A stretch of 64,000 nucleotides of DNA from the NCBI GenBank assembly GCA_963726315.1, contig CAVSBZ010000002.1, forward strand, positions 62,001-126,000, in the 5' to 3' direction. The stretch is from FEB-25 sp963726315. GTDB lineage: Bacteria; Chloroflexota; Anaerolineae; Anaerolineales; UBA4823. Both the position numbers and the translations under genes were made by a program. This document shows positions 24,773 to 33,265 of this stretch, piece after piece. Each line of letters opens with the position of its first letter. Position 1 is the stretch's first letter. The notes under the pieces were generated by a model. That model had not been told where the DNA came from. It did not search any database and saw nothing but the letters and a program-made list of their open reading frames with translations.

Positions 24773-26055
24773 CAGCGCGACCTCAGCTTGGGGTTGAATA
24801 TCTCCATTAATCCTTCACCCATCATGGTAAAAGCCAACACAACCAGCATGATCGTGAATCCGGGGAAAGTAATCATCCACCAGGCATTCTGGATAAATTT
24901 TTGTCCTCGCGCCAGGTCGATGCCCCAGTCCGCGACGGTTGGGGGCAGACCTAATCCTAGGAAAGCCAGGCCGGCGCCAGTCAAGATGGCATCCGCTACG
25001 TTTACCGAAAAGATGATCGCCACCGAAGGGATCACATTCGGGAAAATGTAACGCTGCAGGATTTCCCGGCTGCGTGCCCCAATGCTGCGGGCTGCTTCAA
25101 TATATACATCTTCTTTTACCGACAGAGCTTGACCACGTACCATGCGGTAGTAGGTTGGTATATATAACACGGCAATTGCCACAATGACATTTATGACACT
25201 GGGACCTAAAACTGCTGTGATGGCAATTGCCAGGATCAAGCCCGGAAATGCATACAGGCTGTCCATAAGTAAGCTCAGCAAGCGGTCAAATGATCCCCCG
25301 ATGAAGGCTGCCATTAATCCCAGGGGTACACCAATTAACAATGAAATAATCGAGGCGCTGAAACCGATGATCAGTGCAATCCGCGTACCCCACAGGATCC
25401 GGCTCCACATATCTTGACCGATATCATTCGTTCCCAGCAGGAATCCACCTGCGGTTTGTACTCCCCCGGTAAAGGTTTGCACCTGATGTAAGCCTGGATA
25501 CTGTGCTGATGCGGCCTTAAATTCATCCGATTGCACCACCGCCGCGTTGGCTTTCCCATCGGCGACGGCCTGAAGTGCTTCCTCCAGGGTTGGATGCCGG
25601 TCGATCACTGGTCGTAGGCGCAACCCTGCTGGCTCATTTTTAATCTGGTTGTCGATCGCTTGGGCGGCATCATTTAATGCGCTGGCAGAATTACCCCCCG
25701 AAACCACGCTAACAATGGGTCGTGGTTGGCTGCTCGTCACGGCCAGGTCCGAAAGGATACTGACTGTTGAAGTGATCGGTACAACCAGTACGGGAACTGG
25801 TGGATATTCACCAGGCGGTAGGAAGCTGGGACCGACCTGTGTATCAGGCGAATAAGGTGCAAATAAGCTAGGCACAATGGCGATAATTATGAAAATAATA
25901 ACTAAAACCGATGAAATGGCTACGAACCACCAGTCAGCGCCATACCACTTACGGGCGTTCAGGATACGCCGGGCAATGGATACCTTTTGGAGCTCGACTT
26001 CCCAGGTGATTTCTTCAGGGATGATTTCAGGTGGCTTTTCATTGAGCGTGGTCAT
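24772..26055 (-). CDS. oppC: Oligopeptide ABC permease OppC with a large extracytoplasmic insert
   Basis: A 427-residue inner-membrane permease; typical OppC/DppC is about 300. After the first membrane segment (~residues 44-68) there is the usual FAPYSPDTQVGPSFLPPG. About 120 extra residues (~85-205) then intervene before the conserved FLLGTNDIGQDMWSRILWGTRIAL and a standard five-helix BPD_transp_1 domain with the EAA loop EAARSIGARSREILQRY. The insert contains PIVSVVSGGNSASALNDAAQ and EALQAVADGKANAAVVQSDE, which look like a small alpha/beta extracytoplasmic domain. The HLLGTDxxGRD motif has diverged to LLGTNDIGQD. Confidence 0.88.
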   Translation of the reverse strand: MTTLNEKPPEIIPEEITWEVELQKVSIARRILNARKWYGADWWFVAISSVLVIIFIIIAIVPSLFAPYSPDTQVGPSFLPPGEYPPVPVLVVPITSTVSILSDLAVTSSQPRPIVSVVSGGNSASALNDAAQAIDNQIKNEPAGLRLRPVIDRHPTLEEALQAVADGKANAAVVQSDEFKAASAQYPGLHQVQTFTGGVQTAGGFLLGTNDIGQDMWSRILWGTRIALIIGFSASIISLLIGVPLGLMAAFIGGSFDRLLSLLMDSLYAFPGLILAIAITAVLGPSVINVIVAIAVLYIPTYYRMVRGQALSVKEDVYIEAARSIGARSREILQRYIFPNVIPSVAIIFSVNVADAILTGAGLAFLGLGLPPTVADWGIDLARGQKFIQNAWWMITFPGFTIMLVVLAFTMMGEGLMEIFNPKLRSR

Positions 26056-26058
26056 GGA

Positions 26059-27156
26059 TTAATACCTCACCCTTGGATCAACCAGGCTGTAAATGACATC
26101 CACCGCCAGGCTGATCATTGCCACCAGCAGAGCAAACACCACAATCACACTCTGTACGGCGGCATAATCGCGGGAGGAGATGCGTTCCACCAGGTAGCTG
26201 CCCATACCAGGCCAGGAGAATACGGTTTCAGTTAACACTGCTCCCGCCAGCAGGATGGCAACCTGCAGTCCAATCAAGGTGATGATCGGGATCAAGGCGT
26301 TCTTGAGACCATGGCTGTAAACCAGGATGCGTTCACGGATTCCACGCGCCCGTGCTGCCGAAATATAGTCCATCGAAAGCGTTTCGATCACATTAATCCG
26401 CGAGAGACGCACAAATACGCCTGAAAGGATCAGGCCTAACGTGACTGTTGGTAAGATCAAATGCTCGAGAACAGACGCCAATGCAAGCCAATTGCCACTG
26501 ATAATTGCGTCAATCGTGTAGATATTTGTCCGGTGAACCAGGGTTGTGCCAATAATGGGATCAATCCGTCCGGAGACCGGCAGCCAGCCGAGTTTAACTC
26601 CAAAAAGAAGCTGAAGCATCAAGCCTAACCAGAAGATAGGCAGTGAGTAAATGACCACGGCATAGATTCGCCAGGCGTAATCGATTGGTCCCTTGCGGTG
26701 GGCGGCGGCCATCGCCCCCCCATAGATCCCGAGCAACAACGCAAGAACAGAGGCAGGGGTAACTAGCTCCAATGTCGCTGGAAAACGCTCGCTCATTTCA
26801 TCGACGATTTCGCGATGACCTCCAATGAGAGATTGTCCAAAATTAAGCGTAAATATCTGTTTTAGGAATCGGCCATACTGCACGATCAACGGATCATTCA
26901 GTCCCAGTAGTTGCTTAATTTGCTCGACCATCTCCGGAGTTCCCTTGGGGCCAAGCTGAGATCTGATCGGATCACCGGGTATGACTCTCATGATCAGGAA
27001 CACCAACGAACCCAGGATGAGAACCATCGGTAAAGTCATCACGATGCGTGTCAGGATATAGCGCCGTAACCCAGTTGAGCCTCGTACAAACACGTACGCC
27101 AGCAGCAACAGGGCGGGTACTAAGATGATGAGAGCAATCAGGCCTATTGGTGACAT
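26059..27156 (-). CDS. oppB: Oligopeptide ABC permease OppB
   Basis: A 365-residue polytopic permease. The family start RYILTRIVMTLPMVLILGSLVFLIMRVIPGDP is preceded by one extra hydrophobic segment (residues 5-25), which makes it longer than the usual ~310-330. BPD_transp_1 hallmarks are present, including the EAA-type loop DYISAARARGIRERILVYSHGLKNALIP and terminal VDPRVRY. It lies 3 bases before oppC and 68 bases after oppA. Confidence 0.92.
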   Translation of the reverse strand: MSPIGLIALIILVPALLLLAYVFVRGSTGLRRYILTRIVMTLPMVLILGSLVFLIMRVIPGDPIRSQLGPKGTPEMVEQIKQLLGLNDPLIVQYGRFLKQIFTLNFGQSLIGGHREIVDEMSERFPATLELVTPASVLALLLGIYGGAMAAAHRKGPIDYAWRIYAVVIYSLPIFWLGLMLQLLFGVKLGWLPVSGRIDPIIGTTLVHRTNIYTIDAIISGNWLALASVLEHLILPTVTLGLILSGVFVRLSRINVIETLSMDYISAARARGIRERILVYSHGLKNALIPIITLIGLQVAILLAGAVLTETVFSWPGMGSYLVERISSRDYAAVQSVIVVFALLVAMISLAVDVIYSLVDPRVRY

Positions 27157-27179
27157 GCTTGCAGAAAAGCGAGAGGTTT

Positions 27180-27206
27180 GGGGAGCGGGTTAAGTGCCCG
27201 CTCCCC
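27180..27206. terminator. Hairpin between oppA and oppB
   Basis: GGGGAGCGGG (27180-27189) and CCCGCTCCCC (27197-27206) form a 10-bp GC-rich stem with a 7-base loop and no T-run. Between a binding-protein gene and its permease genes such a hairpin usually lowers downstream expression or stabilises the upstream mRNA; that role is inferred here. Confidence 0.6.
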
Positions 27207-27224
27207 ATTAGTATAGATTATATA

Positions 27225-29036
27225 TTATGGTGTCTTGGAAAGCAACGAGTAGGTAAACTCAATGTTTGGACCGATATTCAAGGTCTCAGGAGAAGCATAG
27301 TCGCTTGAGCCTTGGATGTTGGGCCGGTAAACGACAAACTCCGGCACAAAGTATAACGGCACAGTCAACACCATGCTTGCTGCCACATCCTGGGCTTGTT
27401 TATAGAGATCAGTCCGTTTAACCTGATCTAGCTCGATATCAGCCTGCGAGAGCAGGCTCACCAGTTTGGTAGCATCCGCATTGTAAGCTCCAGGGACCGG
27501 ATCACCGGTTGTGGAGCCTGTTTTAGCCACTGTCGCATTTGTACCTTGACCGCCGTTGTAGACAAACGGATCCAGGTAGTTGGATGTGTCGGGATAATCG
27601 AAGAACCAACCTGCGATAGCCACCGCATAGGATTTACCGCCGATCAAGGCAGGAAGATAGGTGCTCCACTCCTGAGCTTTTAAATTAACCTTGATCTCAC
27701 CCGAGGCTTCGAGCTGGGTCGCGATCAATTGCATCGCAGGCACCGTTGAAGCACCGTAGTGGTCAGGTGGGTACCATACATCAAGTTGCAGAGGGTTGCT
27801 GGCAGAATAGCCTGAAGCTTCCAGATACTTCTTGGCTTCATCAATGTTCGGAGAGGCATACATGGTATCAAATGAATCTTGTTGACCCAGGAATCCTGGG
27901 GGAACATCTGACCAGATCGGGGTAACAGCTCCAGCGTATACTGTATCGACAATGGCGTTGCGGTCAATCAGTGAAGCGATAGCTTTTGCCACGTTCGGGT
28001 CATCGGCCGGTGCCAGGCTATGGTTGATGATAAGGTGCCGGATGGCACCACCTGGAACTGCTCCGACGGTTACGCCAGAAACATTCTTTAACTCTGCGAT
28101 TTGACCTGTATCCAGGATACGCCAGGCAATGTCAATCTCGCCATTTTGAACGGCCAAAGCCATGGTATTAGGATCGGAGTAAAAGCGAACGATGATCGAA
28201 TCTACCTGTGGCTTTAGATCACCCGTGTAGTAAGGGTTCGGCTCGAACACCATCGACTCATTGGGTGTATATTGCGAAATGAACCAGGGACCCACCCCAT
28301 AAATGGGCGTAGGTGGTACTGGCAGACACTTGTCAGCGGGGAAAGACTTGGGATCCGCAGGCATATAAGGCGCGGTTGCTAAGAGTTCCCGGAAGTACGC
28401 GATAGGTATGGTTAACGTAAAGACGATGGTCTTGCTGTCTGGTGCGGCAATGCTCTTAACAAAAGGTACCACCAAGGATGGCGACACAGCATTGGGGCAT
28501 GTCGCTCCAGAGCCAACGGTCAGCAGACGTTGGAGCTGCTCTACATACGATGTGGCATCCAGTGGGGTCCCATCGGCAAACTTAATCCCATCCTTTAATG
28601 TGAAGGTATAAGTCAAGCCATCAGCAGACACTGTGCCCATATCAGTAGCAAGATCCGGTACAAGCGTCTGTTCACCCGGTTTCCACCTGAGTAAGCCATC
28701 ATCGATATTTTTGATGATTTCCCAGTCATGGGTAGCATATGCGTCCGCTGGGTCAAGGCTGCTAATTTTATCAGTCGTCCCGATGATGATAGTGGTTTTA
28801 CCAGCTGCAGCCGTGGGTGCTTCAGTTGGGGCTGCAGTGGGTGCTTCGGTTGCAGCGGCGGTCGGTGCTTCAGTCGCAGCTGCAGTAGGTGGTGTCGTTG
28901 GTGCGGCACCTTGAGTGGGTGGCACAGCCGTGGGTGGCGTAGCAATTGGCTGTGATACCGTCGGGGCGCATGCTGTCATTATCATGACCGCCACGATCAG
29001 CACACCAAAAATTTTAGTCAAACGATTGTGTTTCAT
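27225..29036 (-). CDS. oppA: Oligopeptide-binding lipoprotein OppA
   Basis: A 603-residue surface solute-binding protein (SBP_bac_5). The signal peptide ends in a lipobox at IMTAC (Cys at residue 23), followed by a Pro/Thr/Ala linker with several TEAPTAA(A) repeats (residues ~30-76). The binding fold begins at TTIIIGTTDKISSLDPADAYATHDWEIIKNI and shows the family run LATDMGTVSADGLTYTFTLKDGIKFADGTPLDATSYV. It delivers peptides, or nickel-type or glycan ligands in some homologues, to OppBCDF encoded downstream. It is first in the operon, with AGGAGG before the start. Confidence 0.92.
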   Translation of the reverse strand: MKHNRLTKIFGVLIVAVMIMTACAPTVSQPIATPPTAVPPTQGAAPTTPPTAAATEAPTAAATEAPTAAPTEAPTAAAGKTTIIIGTTDKISSLDPADAYATHDWEIIKNIDDGLLRWKPGEQTLVPDLATDMGTVSADGLTYTFTLKDGIKFADGTPLDATSYVEQLQRLLTVGSGATCPNAVSPSLVVPFVKSIAAPDSKTIVFTLTIPIAYFRELLATAPYMPADPKSFPADKCLPVPPTPIYGVGPWFISQYTPNESMVFEPNPYYTGDLKPQVDSIIVRFYSDPNTMALAVQNGEIDIAWRILDTGQIAELKNVSGVTVGAVPGGAIRHLIINHSLAPADDPNVAKAIASLIDRNAIVDTVYAGAVTPIWSDVPPGFLGQQDSFDTMYASPNIDEAKKYLEASGYSASNPLQLDVWYPPDHYGASTVPAMQLIATQLEASGEIKVNLKAQEWSTYLPALIGGKSYAVAIAGWFFDYPDTSNYLDPFVYNGGQGTNATVAKTGSTTGDPVPGAYNADATKLVSLLSQADIELDQVKRTDLYKQAQDVAASMVLTVPLYFVPEFVVYRPNIQGSSDYASPETLNIGPNIEFTYSLLSKTP

Positions 29037-29386
29037 TAATCCTCCTTATAGGACAACGTTATTGATCAGAAATTTTTGAACCAAACTTTTTAGATTTTTT
29101 CTATTGATGATCTTTTTTCTTACACCTCCTCTCTATTTAATAGTCTTTGACTCTATTTTAATTTACAGCCCGACAATTATATACCGTTTTATTCCCATCA
29201 CATTAATTATTTATTAAATGAATGATTAACATACTAAGTATGAAGGGGCTTGGTTCATACAGAAATCAGATCCGTGATTTATTTCAGTTTCATACCTCCT
29301 TGCGATTAAATAGCGCTTGATCAACAGTTCTAACTATTATGGCGTAGAATCTATCATTGGTCTGGAAATACTCGTGATTATTGTAG
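29037..29386. other. AT-rich gap upstream of oppA
   Basis: The 350 bases upstream of oppA are markedly AT-rich compared with the flanking genes. A small minus-strand ORF (29290-29496) ends here in CGCAAGGAGGTATGA, but has no Shine-Dalgarno of its own and overlaps the start of the next gene, so I do not call it. The region must contain the opp promoter, but I cannot place confident -35/-10 boxes. Confidence 0.5.
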
Positions 29387-29944
29387 TTGATAGATACTGC
29401 GTACAATTTTTTATGGAAATATCGCAATAATATACCCGTTCTAACCTCCTCAAACGCTCTGCTCATCGGTTTTATTGTTGCACCAAGTCTTTTCATAATT
29501 AGTGCTTATTTCACTCACGCCACCCGACGCCACATCCTGGGTGCTTTGGTCGGAGTTGCTCTGTATACCGCCGTAAACTACACCTGGGATCGAATTGCTG
29601 CATACTTTGGTTGGTGGACGTACCCCGCCTGGTCAGCGAGCGGTCAGTTCCCATTGACCGGTTATATCCTAGCTGGCATTGTGGGCGGTGGCGCATTTGG
29701 TCTCGTCGGGTGGCGCATCATTAAGCGCTGGAATTGGAGGGGTTATATTGGCTATCTGCTGTTTTGGGCAGTTTACGCCCTTGTCCATGATTACGGTGGA
29801 TCAGTACTGTTCGCAAACAGCAACTTGATGCTGTTCGGTCCTGGATCTATCCCCATTATTTCGGATGTGCTTTGGTACGTGACCGGGAATGCCCTCCCAC
29901 CGATCGCAGTCTGGCAAATTGGCGACTCCCCCGTCAGCGTTTAA
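29387..29944 (+). CDS. Orphan membrane protein, unknown
   Basis: A 185-residue hydrophobic protein with about four to five membrane segments (~25-42, 47-66, 87-107, 118-137, 150-170). The Trp/Tyr-rich ends (YFGWWTYPAWSASGQFPLTGY; WRGYIGYLLFWAVYALVHDYGG) recall small lycopene-cyclase or carotenoid-type membrane proteins, but no motif fixes a family. The first codon after the upstream stop is a TTG without a Shine-Dalgarno, so the N-terminus is uncertain and could be truncated. It has its own downstream terminator. Confidence 0.6.
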   Translation: MIDTAYNFLWKYRNNIPVLTSSNALLIGFIVAPSLFIISAYFTHATRRHILGALVGVALYTAVNYTWDRIAAYFGWWTYPAWSASGQFPLTGYILAGIVGGGAFGLVGWRIIKRWNWRGYIGYLLFWAVYALVHDYGGSVLFANSNLMLFGPGSIPIISDVLWYVTGNALPPIAVWQIGDSPVSV

Positions 29945-30052
29945 AACTTCTAGGTACTGTTGCCCCAGTATCATTTTGGTGATTATCCGCTACCTGGTCG
30001 ATTATGACGCATGTGCAGGCTGGTGGGGTTAATTCATACAAAACGATATAAT

Positions 30053-30090
30053 ACGGAGCGGGTTTTCGCCCGCTCCGTTTTATTCTTTTT
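30053..30090 (+). terminator. Intrinsic terminator
   Basis: The stem ACGGAGCGGG / CCCGCTCCGT (30053-30062, 30069-30078) is followed by TTTTATTCTTTTT. It terminates the plus-strand membrane-protein gene and may also serve the convergent SH3 lipoprotein gene. Confidence 0.88.
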
Positions 30091-30107
30091 CTACAACAAT
30101 TTCATCG

Positions 30108-30995
30108 TTATGGGGTGAACTTGACCACCTGGGTAGCACAAACGCCTGTCATGTCATTGTGAGAGCAGATCGTTATGGTTGCCTCAAAGGAATGACCACT
30201 TGGGTCATAGCTAAAGTTATCGGCCGCGACGTAACCAACCTTGCCGGGGTCGATAAAACCGATTTCATTTTGTATGAAGCACCCATCCAGGAAATCAAAC
30301 ACCATCCTGTTGGTGGTCTGCTGGGAATGCGCCGTTAAATCTTTGGCCACAACGGTATACGCTTGCAAGGTTTTTGTGCCCGTATTGACCACTTTGAATT
30401 CCAGGAAATAGCTGCCGCAAACCTGGACCCGTGTGAAGTCCATAGTGAAATTTACCAGCGGAGGGGGCGGGGTAGCCACAGGTAAGCTGGCTAGATTGCC
30501 GCTGATGGTGACGTACTGGGTGAACAACCAGCATGTCTGGCCGGGGTTGTTAGGGTCTTCCACCAAAACATAGCTGTCATCGGTAGTTTGCGAAACAATT
30601 TTCGCACTCTCGCCGCTTAAAAATGTGACCACCAACTCATAATCCGCCGACGGACCGGTCCGGCAATTCGTGTTTTCGTTAATTAAAGCCGTTGCGCTAC
30701 CCGGCACGCTTGCTGGTGTGTTTACCAGTGTGGCAGCTGGCGTTGCTGTTTCAGTTGCCACCGGTGGTTGAGTGGGTGTAGAGGCTTCGGTTGGCAGCGG
30801 GGTGCTGGTCGGTGGTAATGTGGCTGTTGGCGCCGGGGTGTTGGTTGGGGGTACCGAAGTTGGCAGTGCTTGCGTGGGTTGGGCAGCCTGTGTTGCCACC
30901 TCTGTTGTAGGAACAGGCTTGGGGCTGGTACAGGCTGATAGAAGGATTGAGATAGTTATGAAAATGAGTATTAGTAGGTGAATATTTCTTTTCAT
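30108..30995 (-). CDS. SH3-domain lipoprotein
   Basis: A 295-residue surface lipoprotein. The lipobox is ISILLSAC (Cys22), followed by a long Thr/Pro/Ala linker (residues ~23-95). A bacterial SH3 domain spans ~100-165 (NENTNCRTGPSADYELVVTF, GESAKIV, SYVLVEDPNNPGQTCWLF). The C-terminal ~125 residues (FTRVQVCGSYFLEFKVVNTGTKTLQAYT...) look like a beta-sandwich domain with four Cys that could form disulfides. SH3_3 domains usually bind peptidoglycan or other cell-wall polymers. Confidence 0.82.
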   Translation of the reverse strand: MKRNIHLLILIFITISILLSACTSPKPVPTTEVATQAAQPTQALPTSVPPTNTPAPTATLPPTSTPLPTEASTPTQPPVATETATPAATLVNTPASVPGSATALINENTNCRTGPSADYELVVTFLSGESAKIVSQTTDDSYVLVEDPNNPGQTCWLFTQYVTISGNLASLPVATPPPPLVNFTMDFTRVQVCGSYFLEFKVVNTGTKTLQAYTVVAKDLTAHSQQTTNRMVFDFLDGCFIQNEIGFIDPGKVGYVAADNFSYDPSGHSFEATITICSHNDMTGVCATQVVKFTP

Positions 30996-31187
30996 GGGAC
31001 CTCCCTTAAAAGTGCTCCATTGATTTCTAACGGTATCATTGATTTTATTTATTCTAACAGTGTTTACCGCTAACCGCGTGTTTTATTTTTATTCTAGTAT
31101 GCTGGGCTCGCCTCCTTTTATTTTTGCAAGAACCTTTGACATTCTTCATTACCGCGACTAAAATGAGTACATCAAGTGGGAGGCAGG

Positions 31188-32321
31188 ATGAGCGCCTGGC
31201 CAGGAAAATTTGTCATTGGCTTAACGGGCAATATCGCCACTGGCAAAAGCGTGGTCCGGAAAATGTTGGAACATATGGGCGCATATGGCATCGATGCCGA
31301 TGCGCTGGGTCATCGCGCCATTGCCAGGGATGCCCCGGGTTACAAGACTGTGGTGGATACCTTCGGCAAGTGGATTCTGGCTCCAGATGGGCAGATCGAC
31401 CGTGCCAAGCTGGCACGGGTGGTGTTTTCAGACCCGGAAGCCCTCACTCAGCTCGAGGCTATCGTCCACCCCCTGGTCAGGCAGGCAGTGGATTTACTTA
31501 TCCGGCGTTCCTCCCAAAAGGTCATCGTCGTCGAAGCGATCAAGTTATTGGAAGGACCTTTACGCCAGGCGTGTGATACCGTCTGGGTGACCTACGCTTC
31601 GAAGTCAACTCAGATTTCGCGCCTGACCAGCAAACGTGGGCTGAGTGTGGCTGTCGCCCATCAGCGCATCAATTCCCAGCCGCCTCAGAGTGAAAAAGTA
31701 AACGCTGCCAATACAGTCATCCAAAACGAAGGCTCATTTGAAGATACCTGGCTGCAAGTTACCAAAGCCTGGAAGGAGCTGTTCCCAACTTTCGAATCAG
31801 CTGCATATAAGCCGGTCACAATAATCAAGGCGGGGATGCAGGTGGAAAAAGCCAGGCCGCGCCATGCTGCAGAGATAGCTGCCCTGGTCAGCAAGTTGAG
31901 TGATGGAAGGGTGATACCCACCAACGAAGATATCATGGCAGCCTTCGGCGAGAAAGCATTCTTATTCCTAAAAATGGATGGTATACCCGTCGGGGTCGTG
32001 GGATGGCAGGTGGAAAACCTGGTCGAACGAACGGATGATGTGTACATAGACCCAAACCAGCCGTTGTCAAATGCCATGCAAGCCCTGCTGAATGAGATCG
32101 AAGCCACCTCGCGCGACTTGCAGTGCGAGATAGCCTTACTGTTTCTACCCCCAGAATTAACCAACCAGGAAGATATTTGGAATTCGCTGGGATATGAAAT
32201 GTGCACGGTCGAATCCTTGGGCGTGCGAGCCTGGCAGGAAGCCGCTCAAGAGACTTTGGGAAAAGGGGAAACCATGTTCTTCAAGCAGCTGCGGAAAGAC
32301 CGGGTACTGCGACCGGTCTAG
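31188..32321 (+). CDS. coaE: Dephospho-CoA kinase fused to a C-terminal acetyltransferase-like domain
   Basis: A 377-residue protein. Residues ~7-200 are dephospho-CoA kinase, the last CoA synthesis step (ATP + dephospho-CoA to CoA): P-loop GLTGNIATGKS (Lys20), IDADALGHRAI, HPLVRQ and a degenerate LID region RLTSKRGLS. Stand-alone CoaE is ~200 residues, so the remaining ~175 residues are an added domain. Segments KARPRHAAEIAALVSKLSDG, FLFLKMDGIPVGVVGWQVENLVERTDDVYI and NSLGYEM suggest a GNAT-like acetyltransferase fold (inference). The ATG at 31188 is chosen over GTG 31176 because GGGAGG lies 5 bases upstream. Confidence 0.85.
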   Translation: MSAWPGKFVIGLTGNIATGKSVVRKMLEHMGAYGIDADALGHRAIARDAPGYKTVVDTFGKWILAPDGQIDRAKLARVVFSDPEALTQLEAIVHPLVRQAVDLLIRRSSQKVIVVEAIKLLEGPLRQACDTVWVTYASKSTQISRLTSKRGLSVAVAHQRINSQPPQSEKVNAANTVIQNEGSFEDTWLQVTKAWKELFPTFESAAYKPVTIIKAGMQVEKARPRHAAEIAALVSKLSDGRVIPTNEDIMAAFGEKAFLFLKMDGIPVGVVGWQVENLVERTDDVYIDPNQPLSNAMQALLNEIEATSRDLQCEIALLFLPPELTNQEDIWNSLGYEMCTVESLGVRAWQEAAQETLGKGETMFFKQLRKDRVLRPV

Positions 32322-32380
32322 TAAACTCTCACAGCTGTGTTGATTTATATTTAGATGACTTATGATGGATCAAGGCTCCA

Positions 32381-33265
32381 GTGGAAAACCTGCTTAACTA
32401 CCTGATTGAAAGCCTGAGCTTTATTATTGACCGGCTCAGCTGGCTCAGCATCCTCGACCTGGCCATTGTTACGCTGATTTTTTTCGGCCTGCTGATCCTG
32501 TTGCGTGACACCCAGGCAGTGGTCTTGCTGCGGGGTGTTCTCGTGCTGGTGGTCTTGGGCAGCTTGTTAAGCAGCATGGAAGTGCTACCGGCTTTTTCGT
32601 GGTTGGTTCGCACCACCCTTCCGGCGCTGGTCTTTTCAATCCCAGTTATTTTCGCCCCTGAAATCCGCAGAGCTCTGGAACGCTTGGGCAGGGCGGGATC
32701 CATATTCTCCAACGGGAAAGCCTCTCCAGGCACACAAAAATCCATCTCGGCAGTGGTGAATGCAGCCGTGCGTCTTTCCGACCGCCGTCACGGTGCATTG
32801 ATCATCTTGCAACGCCTGGATAACCTGGAGGAGTATGTCCGCACCGGGGTGATCGTGGATGCCCAGGTTACACCAGAGCTGATCCTGCAGGTTTTCTATC
32901 CGAATACTCCCCTGCATGATGGGGCGGCAATCATAGAAGGCTCACGTCTGGTGGCTGCCGCATGTGTGATGCCCCTTTCAGCCAGTGGCGTTTTGGCGCA
33001 CACTCCTGATAGGCAATTGGGTTTACGTCACCGGGCAGCCCTGGGTATCTCTGAGGTCAGTGATGCAGTTGTGGTGGTTGTGTCGGAAGAAAGCGGGACC
33101 ATATCGGTCGTCCATAATGGACGCATGATCCGGCGCCTGGAAGGCGAGAGGTTGGAAAGCATATTGAAGGCGTTTTTCAGCCCTGATGCTCAGCGTCGAG
33201 GGTTGACGGATTGGTTCAAAAGCATCTATCCAAGTGGAAATAAGCCCGGAGGTCAGGCTGATTAA
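32381..33265 (+). CDS. cdaA: Diadenylate cyclase CdaA
   Basis: A 294-residue membrane enzyme that makes c-di-AMP from two ATP. Three membrane segments occupy residues ~22-42, 47-66 and 78-95. The DAC domain has the catalytic DGA (180-182, PLHDGAAII) and RHR (216-218, GLRHRAALGISE). c-di-AMP controls potassium and osmolyte transport and wall homeostasis. The start is a GTG at 32381, since the alignment begins as other CdaA proteins do. The stop codon directly abuts the start of the YbbR-like gene, the usual cdaA-ybbR pairing; glmM, often third, is absent here. Confidence 0.93.
   Translation: MENLLNYLIESLSFIIDRLSWLSILDLAIVTLIFFGLLILLRDTQAVVLLRGVLVLVVLGSLLSSMEVLPAFSWLVRTTLPALVFSIPVIFAPEIRRALERLGRAGSIFSNGKASPGTQKSISAVVNAAVRLSDRRHGALIILQRLDNLEEYVRTGVIVDAQVTPELILQVFYPNTPLHDGAAIIEGSRLVAAACVMPLSASGVLAHTPDRQLGLRHRAALGISEVSDAVVVVVSEESGTISVVHNGRMIRRLEGERLESILKAFFSPDAQRRGLTDWFKSIYPSGNKPGGQAD

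Noticed and set aside
29290..29496. 68-residue minus-strand ORF upstream of oppA
   Set aside because: No Shine-Dalgarno, unusual composition, overlaps the membrane-protein gene, and no recognised motif.
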